NCBI GenBank assembly: GCA_944381255.1
Contig: CALWKL010000008.1
Span: 1 to 25,742, forward strand
Direction: 5' to 3'
Length of the DNA: 25,742 bases
Origin: an uncultured Clostridia bacterium
Lineage (GTDB): Bacteria; Bacillota; Clostridia; Christensenellales; UBA1242
The stretch's first letter is position 1, and each line of letters begins with the position of its first letter. The position numbers were made by a program, and so were the translations under genes. The notes below the pieces were generated by a model. It saw nothing but the letters and a program-made list of their open reading frames with translations, was not told where the DNA came from and ran no database searches. Below are positions 15,994 to 22,826 of this stretch, piece after piece.

Positions 15994-17562
15994 TCACAAT
16001 ATTTCTAGATTTTTGTTAAATACTTTCTTAAAATCATTGCTTGCTTCGAGCGCGGATTTGACTTCAAATTGAATATCTGCACCATTAGTAACTGTTTTCA
16101 TTATCACAGAATCACCCAGCACATCACAAGCTAAATCAACTATATTGCCTTGCTGAGAGCGATCTAATGACACAGCGAGCTTGAGCATTGCGGCTAGCTT
16201 CCTAACAGCAGACAAGTCTTCCTCTTTTACAATATCTTTGTACCTAACCCACTCACTCAAGCTAAACTCTTCACTATTTTGTGAAGATGCTATAAATGCT
16301 GCAAGCACTTGGTCCCTATGAGACAATCCGTAAATTTGCGAACCAAGTATTACAGACAAAGCATCTTTCCTAGATGGATTAAATCTTAATCTTGCGCCAC
16401 AATCATACATATAACTTGCCACTTTTAGTGGTCTAAGGTAATGTCTACCTAATTTATGCATTACTCGTAATTGTCTAAACAAAATAGCAGCTAACTCATA
16501 CACGTGTAGTTGATTAGTTACGTAATTTTCCCTAAAGCTTAAGTTTGCGCTTAGACTATATCCTACGATATCTACAATAGGCTTTTCAGCAGTGCTTGGT
16601 AAACATTGGCTAAACAAAATGCCTGTAGATATATTTGATGTAGAAATTACAAATCTTGGTGCTTGGAAATACTCCATTGTCGCACGAACAATAGACAGCC
16701 CTGCCGCAATAGTACTAGCAGACTTTTCGCTAATTCCTTTTATCTTGGCACGCTTATCAAGTTCAAGACCTTTGATAGCATTGTATACATTATCAAAGTC
16801 ATTTTTGCTTACTTCGTATGCGTGAGGTAAATCTAGTGGATAACGGCGACCTTTACGGCTAATCTTACCAATACTTTCAAATATTTCGCCTACACCGACT
16901 AATTTTATATCTTCAAAATTGCAATTTTCTAGCCAATCAAGAGTCTCACCCATGCGTTGTTTGAAAAAATCAGTCATCTCTTGCATTTGTTGCTCAGGTT
17001 TAGTTACGCCTTCCATAAAAAGTCCAGCCAAAGTATCGCAACCATAAGGCAAGGTACAACTGTTCAAAATTGCTTTACGAGCATATTGGACAATGTGCGT
17101 ATATTCATCATCTACATAAACTATGATACCTTTAGGAGCATCTAGAGAATTTATTACCGCAGTATAGAGAGAGACAACCTCATCTTGCTCTTGGAGCAAG
17201 CGTATTTTGAAGCCAGACGCAATCTCCAACTCCTCTAAAAATCCATAATGATTTTTTGCTTCCCTAAACCCAGCAGTTGCATAAGCCACTGCTTTTTGCA
17301 CACCCAATGAATCGCAAAGCTTACGATACATTTTTACTAATTCTACACAAGCAGACACTTGGGTAGGTTTTATAAACCCATCTCGATTGATATCTTCAAA
17401 AACATTTATATCCTCACGGAACTCATCGAATACTTCAAAACAAGTTTCGTTTATTTGCCAAGCGAATACAAGTCTTAATTGTCTTGGGCTCAATTCTAGT
17501 AATGCTATTTTTTCCTTTTGTTTATCCAAAGGAATTTTCTTCTCTAAATTAATCTGGCTCAA
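15994..17562 (-). CDS. Divergent Ppx/GppA-like protein with C-terminal HD-like region (522 aa)
   Basis: Exopolyphosphatase/pppGpp-phosphatase relatives have an ASKHA fold. Here LLELSPRQLRLVF (21-33) stands where the family has IDxGSNSxRL, AYATAGFREAKN (93-104) matches ATSAxRxAxN, and GFKIRLLQEQDEV (117-129) matches the xVIxGxEEA segment. IIVYVDDEYTHIV (146-158) occupies the DIGGGSTE site. STIAAGLSIVRA (283-294) fits the later helix. Residues about 350-450 resemble the HD-type region (GLSHRDQVLAAFIA). The catalytic DxGSN and DIGGGSTE motifs are both eroded, so polyphosphate or ppGpp hydrolysis is unlikely. The start is TTG at 17562: AGAGGA overlapping the ferredoxin stop lies about seven bases upstream, and the next methionine is residue 78, inside the domain. 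It is cotranscribed and probably coupled with the ferredoxin. Confidence 0.8.
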   Translation of the reverse strand: MSQINLEKKIPLDKQKEKIALLELSPRQLRLVFAWQINETCFEVFDEFREDINVFEDINRDGFIKPTQVSACVELVKMYRKLCDSLGVQKAVAYATAGFREAKNHYGFLEELEIASGFKIRLLQEQDEVVSLYTAVINSLDAPKGIIVYVDDEYTHIVQYARKAILNSCTLPYGCDTLAGLFMEGVTKPEQQMQEMTDFFKQRMGETLDWLENCNFEDIKLVGVGEIFESIGKISRKGRRYPLDLPHAYEVSKNDFDNVYNAIKGLELDKRAKIKGISEKSASTIAAGLSIVRATMEYFQAPRFVISTSNISTGILFSQCLPSTAEKPIVDIVGYSLSANLSFRENYVTNQLHVYELAAILFRQLRVMHKLGRHYLRPLKVASYMYDCGARLRFNPSRKDALSVILGSQIYGLSHRDQVLAAFIASSQNSEEFSLSEWVRYKDIVKEEDLSAVRKLAAMLKLAVSLDRSQQGNIVDLACDVLGDSVIMKTVTNGADIQFEVKSALEASNDFKKVFNKNLEIL

Positions 17563-17565
17563 TTT

Positions 17566-17739
17566 TTAATCCTCTTTAATCTTTATAGCAGAGACAGGAC
17601 ATACCCCTTCACAAGTCTTGCATTTTATGCAAATCTCTGGATTAATCTCAGCCTTGCCATCAGCACCAAAACTTATGGCACCTACAGGGCACATATTGAT
17701 GCAAGCCCCACAGCCTAAGCATAGATTTTTATCTACCAT
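17566..17739 (-). CDS. 2[4Fe-4S] ferredoxin (57 aa)
   Basis: A small electron carrier of the clostridial type. Two CxxCxxCxxxCP motifs are present, CLGCGACINMCP near residues 7-18 and CIKCKTCEGVCP near 37-48, with the usual pseudo-twofold repeat (PVGAISF and PVSAIKI). Length 57 is standard. The ATG at 17739 is preceded by GAGGTGAGG; a TTG ten codons earlier was rejected because it adds a charged tail that the family lacks and has no better ribosome binding site. A near-perfect promoter lies 29 bases upstream. The stop is three bases before the TTG of the Ppx/GppA-like gene, an unusual partner for a ferredoxin. Confidence 0.95.
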   Translation of the reverse strand: MVDKNLCLGCGACINMCPVGAISFGADGKAEINPEICIKCKTCEGVCPVSAIKIKED

Positions 17740-17767
17740 TTTCCTCACCTCTCTATTTATTTTTAGC

Positions 17768-17797
17768 AATATATCACACTTTTATGGCTTTTGTCAA
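17768..17797 (-). promoter_or_regulatory. Promoter of the ferredoxin-Ppx-like operon
   Basis: Minus strand: perfect -35 TTGACA (17792-17797), an 18-base spacer, -10 TATATT (17768-17773) with extended -10 TG. The leader is about 20 bases. Confidence 0.85.
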
Positions 17798-17875
17798 TAC
17801 CAAAAGTAGAAAAAAAAATTTTTATATTTTTCCAAAAAAAATTGTGCAAAAACGCTTTATTTATTTATAATTTTG

Positions 17876-17957
17876 TGATATAATCATTACGGATTTTGAG
17901 GCTATAAGCCTATTTTGATTTTTTAAGAAGTCGAAGCATAAGAGCTTGGACTTTTTT
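17876..17957 (+). ncRNA. Candidate small RNA with extended -10 promoter and own terminator
   Basis: An extended -10 TGATATAAT (17876-17884) is followed, from about 17891, by a short transcript-like unit. It holds a 5-bp hairpin AGGCT-ATA-AGCCT (17899-17911) flanked by direct ATTTTGA repeats, and ends in a rho-independent terminator: AAGTC-g-AAGC pairing with GCTT-g-GACTT (17928-17953), followed by a T-run to 17957. On the plus strand there is no upstream gene that would need this terminator and no downstream gene for a leader to control, so a stand-alone RNA of about 65 bases is the simplest reading. No known RNA family is recognised. The -35 is poor (TTTATT). Confidence 0.45.
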
Positions 17958-18212
17958 GTTTTTATAGCACGCTAAACAATAAAATTATCTTATATTTTAA
18001 TATTTCTTTATTGTTTAAATTAGCAGTTAATTCACCGTTTTGATATAATTATTCTTTATGCAATTTAACAACTTCTAACTAACACTTTTTTTAAATAACT
18101 ATAAAAAAATAAGATTTTCGTTAATTAAGAAACTTAACAAACATTTTTTAAAAGTCTATCACAAATCTAATTAAAATAATTAAATAAAATACAAAATAAT
18201 TTATTTTAATAA

Positions 18213-18246
18213 CAAAAAAATCCTCTTATTTCTAAGGGGATTTTTA
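18213..18246 (-). terminator. Terminator of the alpha operon after rplQ
   Basis: A 13-bp stem AAAAATCCTCTTA/TAAGGGGATTTTT (18216-18228 with 18233-18245, one G-U pair) has a four-base loop and is followed on the minus strand by a T-run. It lies eight bases after the rplQ stop; the A/T flanks would also stop plus-strand transcripts. Confidence 0.9.
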
Positions 18247-18253
18247 TTACTAA

Positions 18254-18763
18254 TTATACTAGAGAAAGAATAACTCTCTCAGCAGAATCACCACGACGAG
18301 GGCCACACTTCATAATACGAGTGTATCCACCGCCCTGACCCATTTCTTCTTTGCGAAGGTCATATTTTGGGGCAATAACATTAAACATTTTCTCAATTAG
18401 AGGGTGCTTAATGTCTTTTGTGCGATCTACATAATCAGCTTTTGATTCATCTTTACCGCGTACTTCTTGTACATCGTAAACTTGAGCCATAATTTTTCTT
18501 CTAGCGGCTAATTTCTTTACACCATCGTTGATTACTTGCTTCTTAGTGGTTACTCCATCAACTACGACTTCCTTTTCTACGGTTACCGTATCTTTGTAAG
18601 TGTTGATTGCTAGAGTAATCATCTTTTCAGCCACACGCTGTACAGCCTTTGCACGAGCCAAAGTTGTCTCAACTTTGCCATTCCACAAAAGGGCAGTTAC
18701 TTGGTTACGGATAATAGCATCTCTAATAGATGGGCGTTTGCTCAATTTTTTGTATCCAGCCAT
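18254..18763 (-). CDS. rplQ: Ribosomal protein L17 with two insertions (169 aa)
   Basis: L17 sits near the exit tunnel of the large subunit. The N-terminal family pattern (KLSKRPSIRDAIIRNQ, VETTLARAKAVQRVAEKMITLA) and the C-terminal pattern (IAPKYDLR, GGGYTRIMK, RRGDSAERVILSLV) are intact. At 169 residues it is some 40-55 longer than usual. The excess lies in two inserts: about 58-84, rich in Val, Lys and Glu, and about 98-120, highly charged, on either side of the LAARRKIMAQVYDV core. The ATG has AAGGAG eight bases upstream. It is the last gene of the alpha operon, followed by a strong terminator. Confidence 0.97.
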   Translation of the reverse strand: MAGYKKLSKRPSIRDAIIRNQVTALLWNGKVETTLARAKAVQRVAEKMITLAINTYKDTVTVEKEVVVDGVTTKKQVINDGVKKLAARRKIMAQVYDVQEVRGKDESKADYVDRTKDIKHPLIEKMFNVIAPKYDLRKEEMGQGGGYTRIMKCGPRRGDSAERVILSLV

Positions 18764-18825
18764 TTATTCTACTCCTTAATACTTACATACATTTTCTTTT
18801 AGTTTTGTATAAATTACAAATTAGA

Positions 18826-19779
18826 TTAATCTTCTTCTTCTTTTAACTTCAAGCCAAGGTCTTCAATCTTTTGAATAATTTCTTCCAAAGATTTATTACC
18901 CAAATTGCGCACTTTTGCCAACTCTTTGTGAGTTTTGCTTGTCAAATCACCCACATTGTTGATGTTAGCTCGTTTTAGACAGTTTGTACTACGTACACTG
19001 AGTTCAAGTTCATTAATGCTTAGGTCAAGAATCTTCTTTTGGTCATCTTCCTCTTTAGCAACTAAGAAAGATTGATCAGCCATATTCTCTACCAACTCAA
19101 TGAAGAGATTCAAGTGGTCATTAAGCACTTTTGCAGCTAGACTAGTAACCTCTTTTGCAGAAGTTGCGCCGTTGGTAGTAACTTCCATAGTTAACTTATC
19201 AAAATTGATGTTTTGACCCACACGAGCACTCTCTACATGGTATTCAACAGACTTAACTGGAGAAAAGATACTGTCCACTGCAATAAAGCCAAATGATTCA
19301 CATGCGTCTTTGTTATCTTTTGCCAAAACATAACCACGACCTCTACCAACGATAATTTCCATATCCAAGGTTGCGCCTGCACTAACATGGCATAGGCTAA
19401 GGTCTGGGTTAATAATTTCAACACCTTCTGGAGCAACTATATCTCCCGCAGTAACATCACGAGGTCCCTTTACCTTCAAGGTAAGAGTTGCCTTGAATGA
19501 AGGGTCGGTATTCTGTGTGCTTAAAATCAAAGACTTGATATTAAGTATGATGTCTGCTACATCGAGGTCTACACCAGGTACGGTACTAAACTCGTGTTGC
19601 ACGCCCTGAATGCGTATAGCTACAGGAGCGGCTCCAGGTAGTCCACCTAGGAGCACTCTACGCATAGCGTTACCGATTGTAGTACCGAAGCCACGCTCCA
19701 AAGGCTCTATTGTAAACTTTGCCACAGCATTGTTGTTTGATTCTTCAAACTTGATGCTAGGCTTATTAATTTGCATCAT
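18826..19779 (-). CDS. rpoA: RNA polymerase alpha subunit (317 aa)
   Basis: The alpha dimer nucleates RNA polymerase assembly and its C-terminal domain contacts UP elements and activators. The N-terminal domain shows FTIEPLERGFGTTIGNAMRRVLL and GAAPVAIRIQGVQHEFSTV (assembly surface), with VDLDVADIILNIK next. The C-terminal domain starts near residue 245 and includes LELSVRSTNCLKRANI and LAKVRNLGNKSLEEI, the two helix-hairpin elements. The length is normal. Two adjacent ATGs (19779 and 19776) are possible; the first is seven bases after GGAGG and is preferred. A TTG further upstream would overlap rpsD and was rejected. Confidence 0.98.
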   Translation of the reverse strand: MMQINKPSIKFEESNNNAVAKFTIEPLERGFGTTIGNAMRRVLLGGLPGAAPVAIRIQGVQHEFSTVPGVDLDVADIILNIKSLILSTQNTDPSFKATLTLKVKGPRDVTAGDIVAPEGVEIINPDLSLCHVSAGATLDMEIIVGRGRGYVLAKDNKDACESFGFIAVDSIFSPVKSVEYHVESARVGQNINFDKLTMEVTTNGATSAKEVTSLAAKVLNDHLNLFIELVENMADQSFLVAKEEDDQKKILDLSINELELSVRSTNCLKRANINNVGDLTSKTHKELAKVRNLGNKSLEEIIQKIEDLGLKLKEEED

Positions 19780-19798
19780 AATATACCCTCCATACTTA

Positions 19799-20425
19799 TT
19801 ATCTAGAGTACAACTCAATAATTAAGTGTTCACTAATGTTGAGGTCAATATCACTTCTGTCTGGATAAGCGATAACTTTACCACTCAAAGTGTTTGAATC
19901 AACTTCTAGCCATTTTGGAGCAATAATCTTGCTACCCTTTATATCTTTAAATTGTGCTTTGTCTTGATCAGATGCCTTAACAGCGATTACATCTCCCACT
20001 TTTACTGAGTAAGAAGGAATATTCACAGTCTTACCATTTACAGTAATGTGTCCATGGTTTACGATTTGACGACATTCTGCTCTAGATGCACCTAAACCTA
20101 GGCGGTATACAGTGTTGTCTAGTCTTCTCTCTAGTAGAGATAGCATAACTTCACCAGTAGCACCTTTTTGACGCTTAGCCTCTAGATAGTACATCTTAAA
20201 TTGTCTTTCTAGTAGTCCATAAGCGCGTTTAACTTTTTGTTTCTCACGCAGCTGCAAAGCATAACCAGTAGATTTTTTGCGCATAGAAGCCTCTCCGTGC
20301 TGACCTGGGACGGTAGGTCTACGCTCGATAGCACACTTACCTGTCACACAACGGTCGCCCTTAAGAAACAACTTGCAGCCCTCACGTCTACACTGTTTGC
20401 AGTCTGCACCCGTATATTTTGCCAT
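19799..20425 (-). CDS. rpsD: Ribosomal protein S4, zinc-type (208 aa)
   Basis: S4 binds 16S rRNA early in small-subunit assembly. The N-terminus has cysteines at 9, 12, 26 and 31 (CKQC and CVTGKC), the same pattern as the zinc-binding S4 of Thermus, plus an extra Cys17. The S4 RNA-binding domain follows (RLDNTVYRLGLGASRAECRQIVNHGHITVNGKTVN, here split as RLDNTVYRLG, ASRAECRQIV and HGHITVNGK). Length 208 is typical. The ATG has AAAGGAG nine bases upstream. It is in the usual alpha-operon place between rpsK and rpoA. In several bacteria S4 represses its own operon; the structured spacer before rpsM is a possible target. Confidence 0.98.
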   Translation of the reverse strand: MAKYTGADCKQCRREGCKLFLKGDRCVTGKCAIERRPTVPGQHGEASMRKKSTGYALQLREKQKVKRAYGLLERQFKMYYLEAKRQKGATGEVMLSLLERRLDNTVYRLGLGASRAECRQIVNHGHITVNGKTVNIPSYSVKVGDVIAVKASDQDKAQFKDIKGSKIIAPKWLEVDSNTLSGKVIAYPDRSDIDLNISEHLIIELYSR

Positions 20426-20450
20426 TTTAATTAACTCCTTTAATTTTTAA

Positions 20451-20834
20451 TTAGCAACGACGTGCTTTTGAAGGACGGCAACCGTTGAACGGAATACCAG
20501 AAACATCTTTTATAGATGTTACTTCTAGTCCTACATTTTGAAGTGCACGAATGGCAGACTCTCTACCACTACCAGCACCTTTTACAAATACAGCAACTTG
20601 GTTGATACCCATATCCTTTGCTTTTTTACCAGCGGTCTCAGCCACCATTTGAGCAGCATAAGGGGTATCTTTACGAGAGTTGCGGAATTTTAGACTACCA
20701 CTACTACTCCAAGCAACTACATTACCTTCTTGATCGGTAATAGTAACCATATTATTGTTGAATGAAGACTTGATATGTACTTGACCTGTACCCAAGTTTT
20801 TGGTAGCTCTTTTTTTCTTAGTTGATTTTTCCAT
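20451..20834 (-). CDS. rpsK: Ribosomal protein S11 (127 aa)
   Basis: S11 forms the platform of the small subunit near the mRNA exit. The family core is present: HIKSSFNNNMVTITDQEGN, SSGSLKFRNSRKDTPYAAQ, GAGSGRESAIRAL and the terminal PFNGCRPSKARR. Length and place between rpsM and rpsD are standard. The only odd point is initiation: the best Shine-Dalgarno-like stretch, AAGGGAG, is about 13 bases before the ATG at 20834, longer than at the neighbouring genes. An in-frame ATT two codons earlier would sit better but is a rare start, so the ATG is kept. Confidence 0.98.
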   Translation of the reverse strand: MEKSTKKKRATKNLGTGQVHIKSSFNNNMVTITDQEGNVVAWSSSGSLKFRNSRKDTPYAAQMVAETAGKKAKDMGINQVAVFVKGAGSGRESAIRALQNVGLEVTSIKDVSGIPFNGCRPSKARRC

Positions 20835-20855
20835 ATTAATGTTTAATCTCCCTTA

Positions 20856-21245
20856 TTAACCTTTCTTACCTACTTTAGTTTTACCTCTTGATACAGTCTT
20901 GCGAGGTCCTTTGCGAGTACGAGCATTTGTTTTTGTGCGTTGACCGCGTACAGGTAAGTTACGACGGTGACGGATACCACGGTTACAACCTATCTCCATC
21001 AAACGCTTGATATTTAAGTTTACTTCACGGCGCAAATCACCCTCAACCTGAATATCGCTCTTTTCAATATATTTTGCTATTTTTGCGATATCTTGCTCAC
21101 TTAGGTCTTTTACGCGTGTGTCTGGGTTGATACCCACGTTTTGCAAAATTTCGTTGGACTTAACCTTACCGATACCATAGATATAGGTCAAACCTATCTC
21201 TATTCTCTTCTCTTTTGGTAAGTCCACACCAGCTATACGTGCCAT
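20856..21245 (-). CDS. rpsM: Ribosomal protein S13 (129 aa)
   Basis: S13 lies in the head of the small subunit and contacts the P-site tRNA and L5. ARIAGVDLPKEKR, the YIYGIGKVKSNEIL helix region, the LRREVNLNIKRLMEIGCNRG motif and the basic tail (RTKTNARTRKGPRKT) are all family features. The ATG at 21245 is eight bases after GGAGG and opens the canonical MARIAGV start; an upstream frame extension of five residues was rejected. It is the first gene of the alpha operon proper and is separated from rpmJ by a 132-base structured spacer. Confidence 0.98.
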   Translation of the reverse strand: MARIAGVDLPKEKRIEIGLTYIYGIGKVKSNEILQNVGINPDTRVKDLSEQDIAKIAKYIEKSDIQVEGDLRREVNLNIKRLMEIGCNRGIRHRRNLPVRGQRTKTNARTRKGPRKTVSRGKTKVGKKG

Positions 21246-21377
21246 TAAAAAATCCTCCAATAGATTTGTGTTTTGATTTTACAGGGTGGATGCCTGTTAT
21301 ATTTTTATATAAACGATTCGAGCATTAGCCGCGCGCTCGAAATCGGTTATTTTCAAAGTAAAACAAGTTGTGTTTTA
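21246..21377 (-). promoter_or_regulatory. Structured rpmJ-rpsM spacer, possible ribosomal-protein regulatory leader
   Basis: In transcript sense, a GC-rich hairpin CGATTTCGAGC/GCTCGAATCG (21335-21345 with 21314-21323; 10 bp, one bulged U) has an 11-base loop. It is followed by a second stem ACAGG/CCTGT (21293-21297 with 21281-21285), then the rpsM ribosome binding site. The first hairpin has no U-tract, so it is not a plain terminator. In Escherichia coli the element recognised by S4 lies in the same place, before rpsM. The regulatory role here is inferred from position and structure. Confidence 0.45.
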
Positions 21378-21491
21378 TTAACCTTGAACTTGTTTGTGTT
21401 TTTTGTTTTTACAGATTACCATTACTTTTCCTTCGCGGCGAATTACTTTGCACTTGTCGCACATAGGTTTAACAGATGGTTTAACTTTCAT
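21378..21491 (-). CDS. rpmJ: Ribosomal protein L36, zinc-type (37 aa)
   Basis: The 37-residue frame begins MKVKPSVKPMCDKCKVIRR and ends KHKQVQG, the standard L36 sequence. Zinc ligands Cys11, Cys14, Cys27 and His32 are present, so this is the zinc-containing form. The ATG (21489-21491) has AAGGAG eight bases upstream. The length equals the usual 37. It lies between infA and rpsM as in other Firmicutes. Confidence 0.98.
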   Translation of the reverse strand: MKVKPSVKPMCDKCKVIRREGKVMVICKNKKHKQVQG

Positions 21492-21510
21492 TTTGTTTTC
21501 TCCTTGTTTG

Positions 21511-21768
21511 TTAGTTTTCGTCCGCAGACGGATTAGCTTGTGCTTTACGCACATCAGTACGCCAAACTATGCGACCATGAGTAAGGTCGTATGGCGATAA
21601 AACAACAGTTACTTTGTCGCCTACCAATACACGAGTACGAGATTTGTACACTTTACCCGCCATATAAGCATTGACAACATAACCATTAGGCAGTTGAACC
21701 TTGAAGTTCGCTCCTGGGAGCGCCTCTATTACTATGCCTTCTGCCTTGATTGCATCATCATTAGCCAT
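21511..21768 (-). CDS. infA: Translation initiation factor IF-1 (85 aa)
   Basis: IF-1 is an OB-fold protein that binds the A site of the small subunit during initiation. The conserved run is visible: AIKAEGIVIEALPGANFKV, LPNGYVVNAYMAGK, VLVGDKVTVVLSPYDLTHG and RIVWR. The family ends about here at 72 residues; this protein carries some 13 more, ending ANPSADEN. The ATG is six bases after AGGAGG, and the gene start overlaps the end of the upstream KOW gene by eight bases, suggesting translational coupling. Confidence 0.97.
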   Translation of the reverse strand: MANDDAIKAEGIVIEALPGANFKVQLPNGYVVNAYMAGKVYKSRTRVLVGDKVTVVLSPYDLTHGRIVWRTDVRKAQANPSADEN

Positions 21769-22048
21769 ACAGTTCCTCCTTAATAATTTTTTTCGCTTTA
21801 ACAATTGCGTGATAAATCATCTGGTCGTTTATTTTGAGTCCCTTAACTAGTTTTGTAGCAATCTCATCATCTAGTATATTAGTTTGAGTCAAATGGCTAA
21901 TATTTTTCTGCTTCGGCTTTTTCAAAAATTTTGTTTTGCCGTCGCATACTGCCACCGTTTTTTGATTCAAACCTACGACTACATAAAGATTACCCTTGTC
22001 ATGACCTTTAGTGGATACCACTATTGAGCCAAGAGCAAAACTATCCAT
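21761..22048 (-). CDS. KOW-domain (L14e-like) RNA-binding protein (95 aa)
   Basis: A small basic protein with one KOW motif at the N-terminus (GSIVVSTKGHDKGNLYVVV), followed by a beta-rich segment and KKPKQKNISHLT. This matches the L14e/L27e-type RNA-binding proteins that Firmicutes encode between map and infA; their exact role in ribosome or RNA function is not established. A helical tail (about 60-95, ending KAKKIIKEELYG) completes it. The ATG has GAGGAGG overlapping the map stop as its ribosome binding site, and the 3' end overlaps infA by eight bases. Confidence 0.9.
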   Translation of the reverse strand: MDSFALGSIVVSTKGHDKGNLYVVVGLNQKTVAVCDGKTKFLKKPKQKNISHLTQTNILDDEIATKLVKGLKINDQMIYHAIVKAKKIIKEELYG

Positions 22049-22804
22049 TTAGTCCTCCTCAAGCGTCATTATTTCTACACCTGTTTTGGTAATCAACAAA
22101 GTATTTTCATAATGCGCTGCCCATTTACCATCACGAGTACGGCAAGTCCAGCCGTCTGTACTAGAAATCTTGATATGGCGAGAACCCATATTAACCATAG
22201 GTTCAATACATATAGCCATATTTTCTCTCAAACGGTAGCCTGTACCCGCTACACCATAGTTCGGAATGCCTGGGTCTTCGTGTACAGATAGACCTATACC
22301 GTGTCCCTGCATTTCGCGTACCAAAGAGTAACCCTTTGGCTCTACAAACTTTTGCACAGCCTCACCTATATCACCAACATAACTACCAGCTTTGAGACCT
22401 TTGATAGCCTCGAAGAATGATTGTTTTGTAACTTCTATAAGTTGCTTTGCTTCATCAGAAATCTTGCCTACAGGATATGTTCGGCAAGCATCAGTGTGTA
22501 CACCCTTATATTGTACTCCTACATCTACACTGACGATATCGCCCTCAGCGAGCACGGTATCATCAGGTATTCCATGCACGATTACATCGTTTACCGAAGT
22601 ACACACTGTAGCAGGAAATCCCATGTAATTTAAGAAAGAAGGCTTGCATCCATGACTAACTATATAATCATGTACCCAAGTATCAATCTCCTTAGTTGTG
22701 ATTCCCGGTTTAATCACATCACGCAGACCTACGAAAATTTCTTTCATAATTTGTCCGCTATGACGCATTAACTCAATTTGATGAGGTGTCTTAATTGTAA
22801 TCAT
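22049..22804 (-). CDS. map: Methionine aminopeptidase, type I (251 aa)
   Basis: It removes the initiator methionine from new proteins. The five metal ligands of the pita-bread fold are visible: two Asp in DVGVQYKGVHTDACRTY, His in GHGIGLSVHEDPG, Glu in CIEPMVNMG and Glu in AHYENTLLIT. CKPSFLNYMGFPATVCTSVN forms the substrate loop region (seen as FLNYMGFPATVCTSVND). It has no N-terminal zinc-finger extension. The ATG at 22804 opens MITIKTPHQIELMRHSG; an upstream extension into adk was rejected. The ribosome binding site is a modest AAGGTAAGG. It sits 22 bases after adk, the usual order. Confidence 0.98.
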   Translation of the reverse strand: MITIKTPHQIELMRHSGQIMKEIFVGLRDVIKPGITTKEIDTWVHDYIVSHGCKPSFLNYMGFPATVCTSVNDVIVHGIPDDTVLAEGDIVSVDVGVQYKGVHTDACRTYPVGKISDEAKQLIEVTKQSFFEAIKGLKAGSYVGDIGEAVQKFVEPKGYSLVREMQGHGIGLSVHEDPGIPNYGVAGTGYRLRENMAICIEPMVNMGSRHIKISSTDGWTCRTRDGKWAAHYENTLLITKTGVEIMTLEED

Positions 22805-22826
22805 AAGGTTACGCCTTACCTTTTGT

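Larger units (their letters stand above)
17740..18253. other. 514-base intergenic region between the ferredoxin and ribosomal operons
   Basis: No coding frame with a ribosome binding site was seen on either strand. The region holds the ferredoxin promoter (17768-17797), a candidate plus-strand small RNA (17876-17957), a second plus-strand extended -10 (TGATATAAT, 18041-18049), an imperfect inverted repeat (GCTA...AAACAATAAA at 17971-17983 and TTTATTGTTT...TAGC at 18007-18024), and the rplQ terminator (18213-18246). The rest is A/T-rich without visible structure. Confidence 0.6.

Noticed and set aside
15994..17562. Pseudogene status for the Ppx/GppA-like gene
   Set aside because: The frame is intact over 522 codons with a suitable ribosome binding site, so loss of motifs looks like functional change and not decay.
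17890..17960. T-box or other riboswitch
   Set aside because: The T-box core sequence is absent and no gene follows on the plus strand for it to control.
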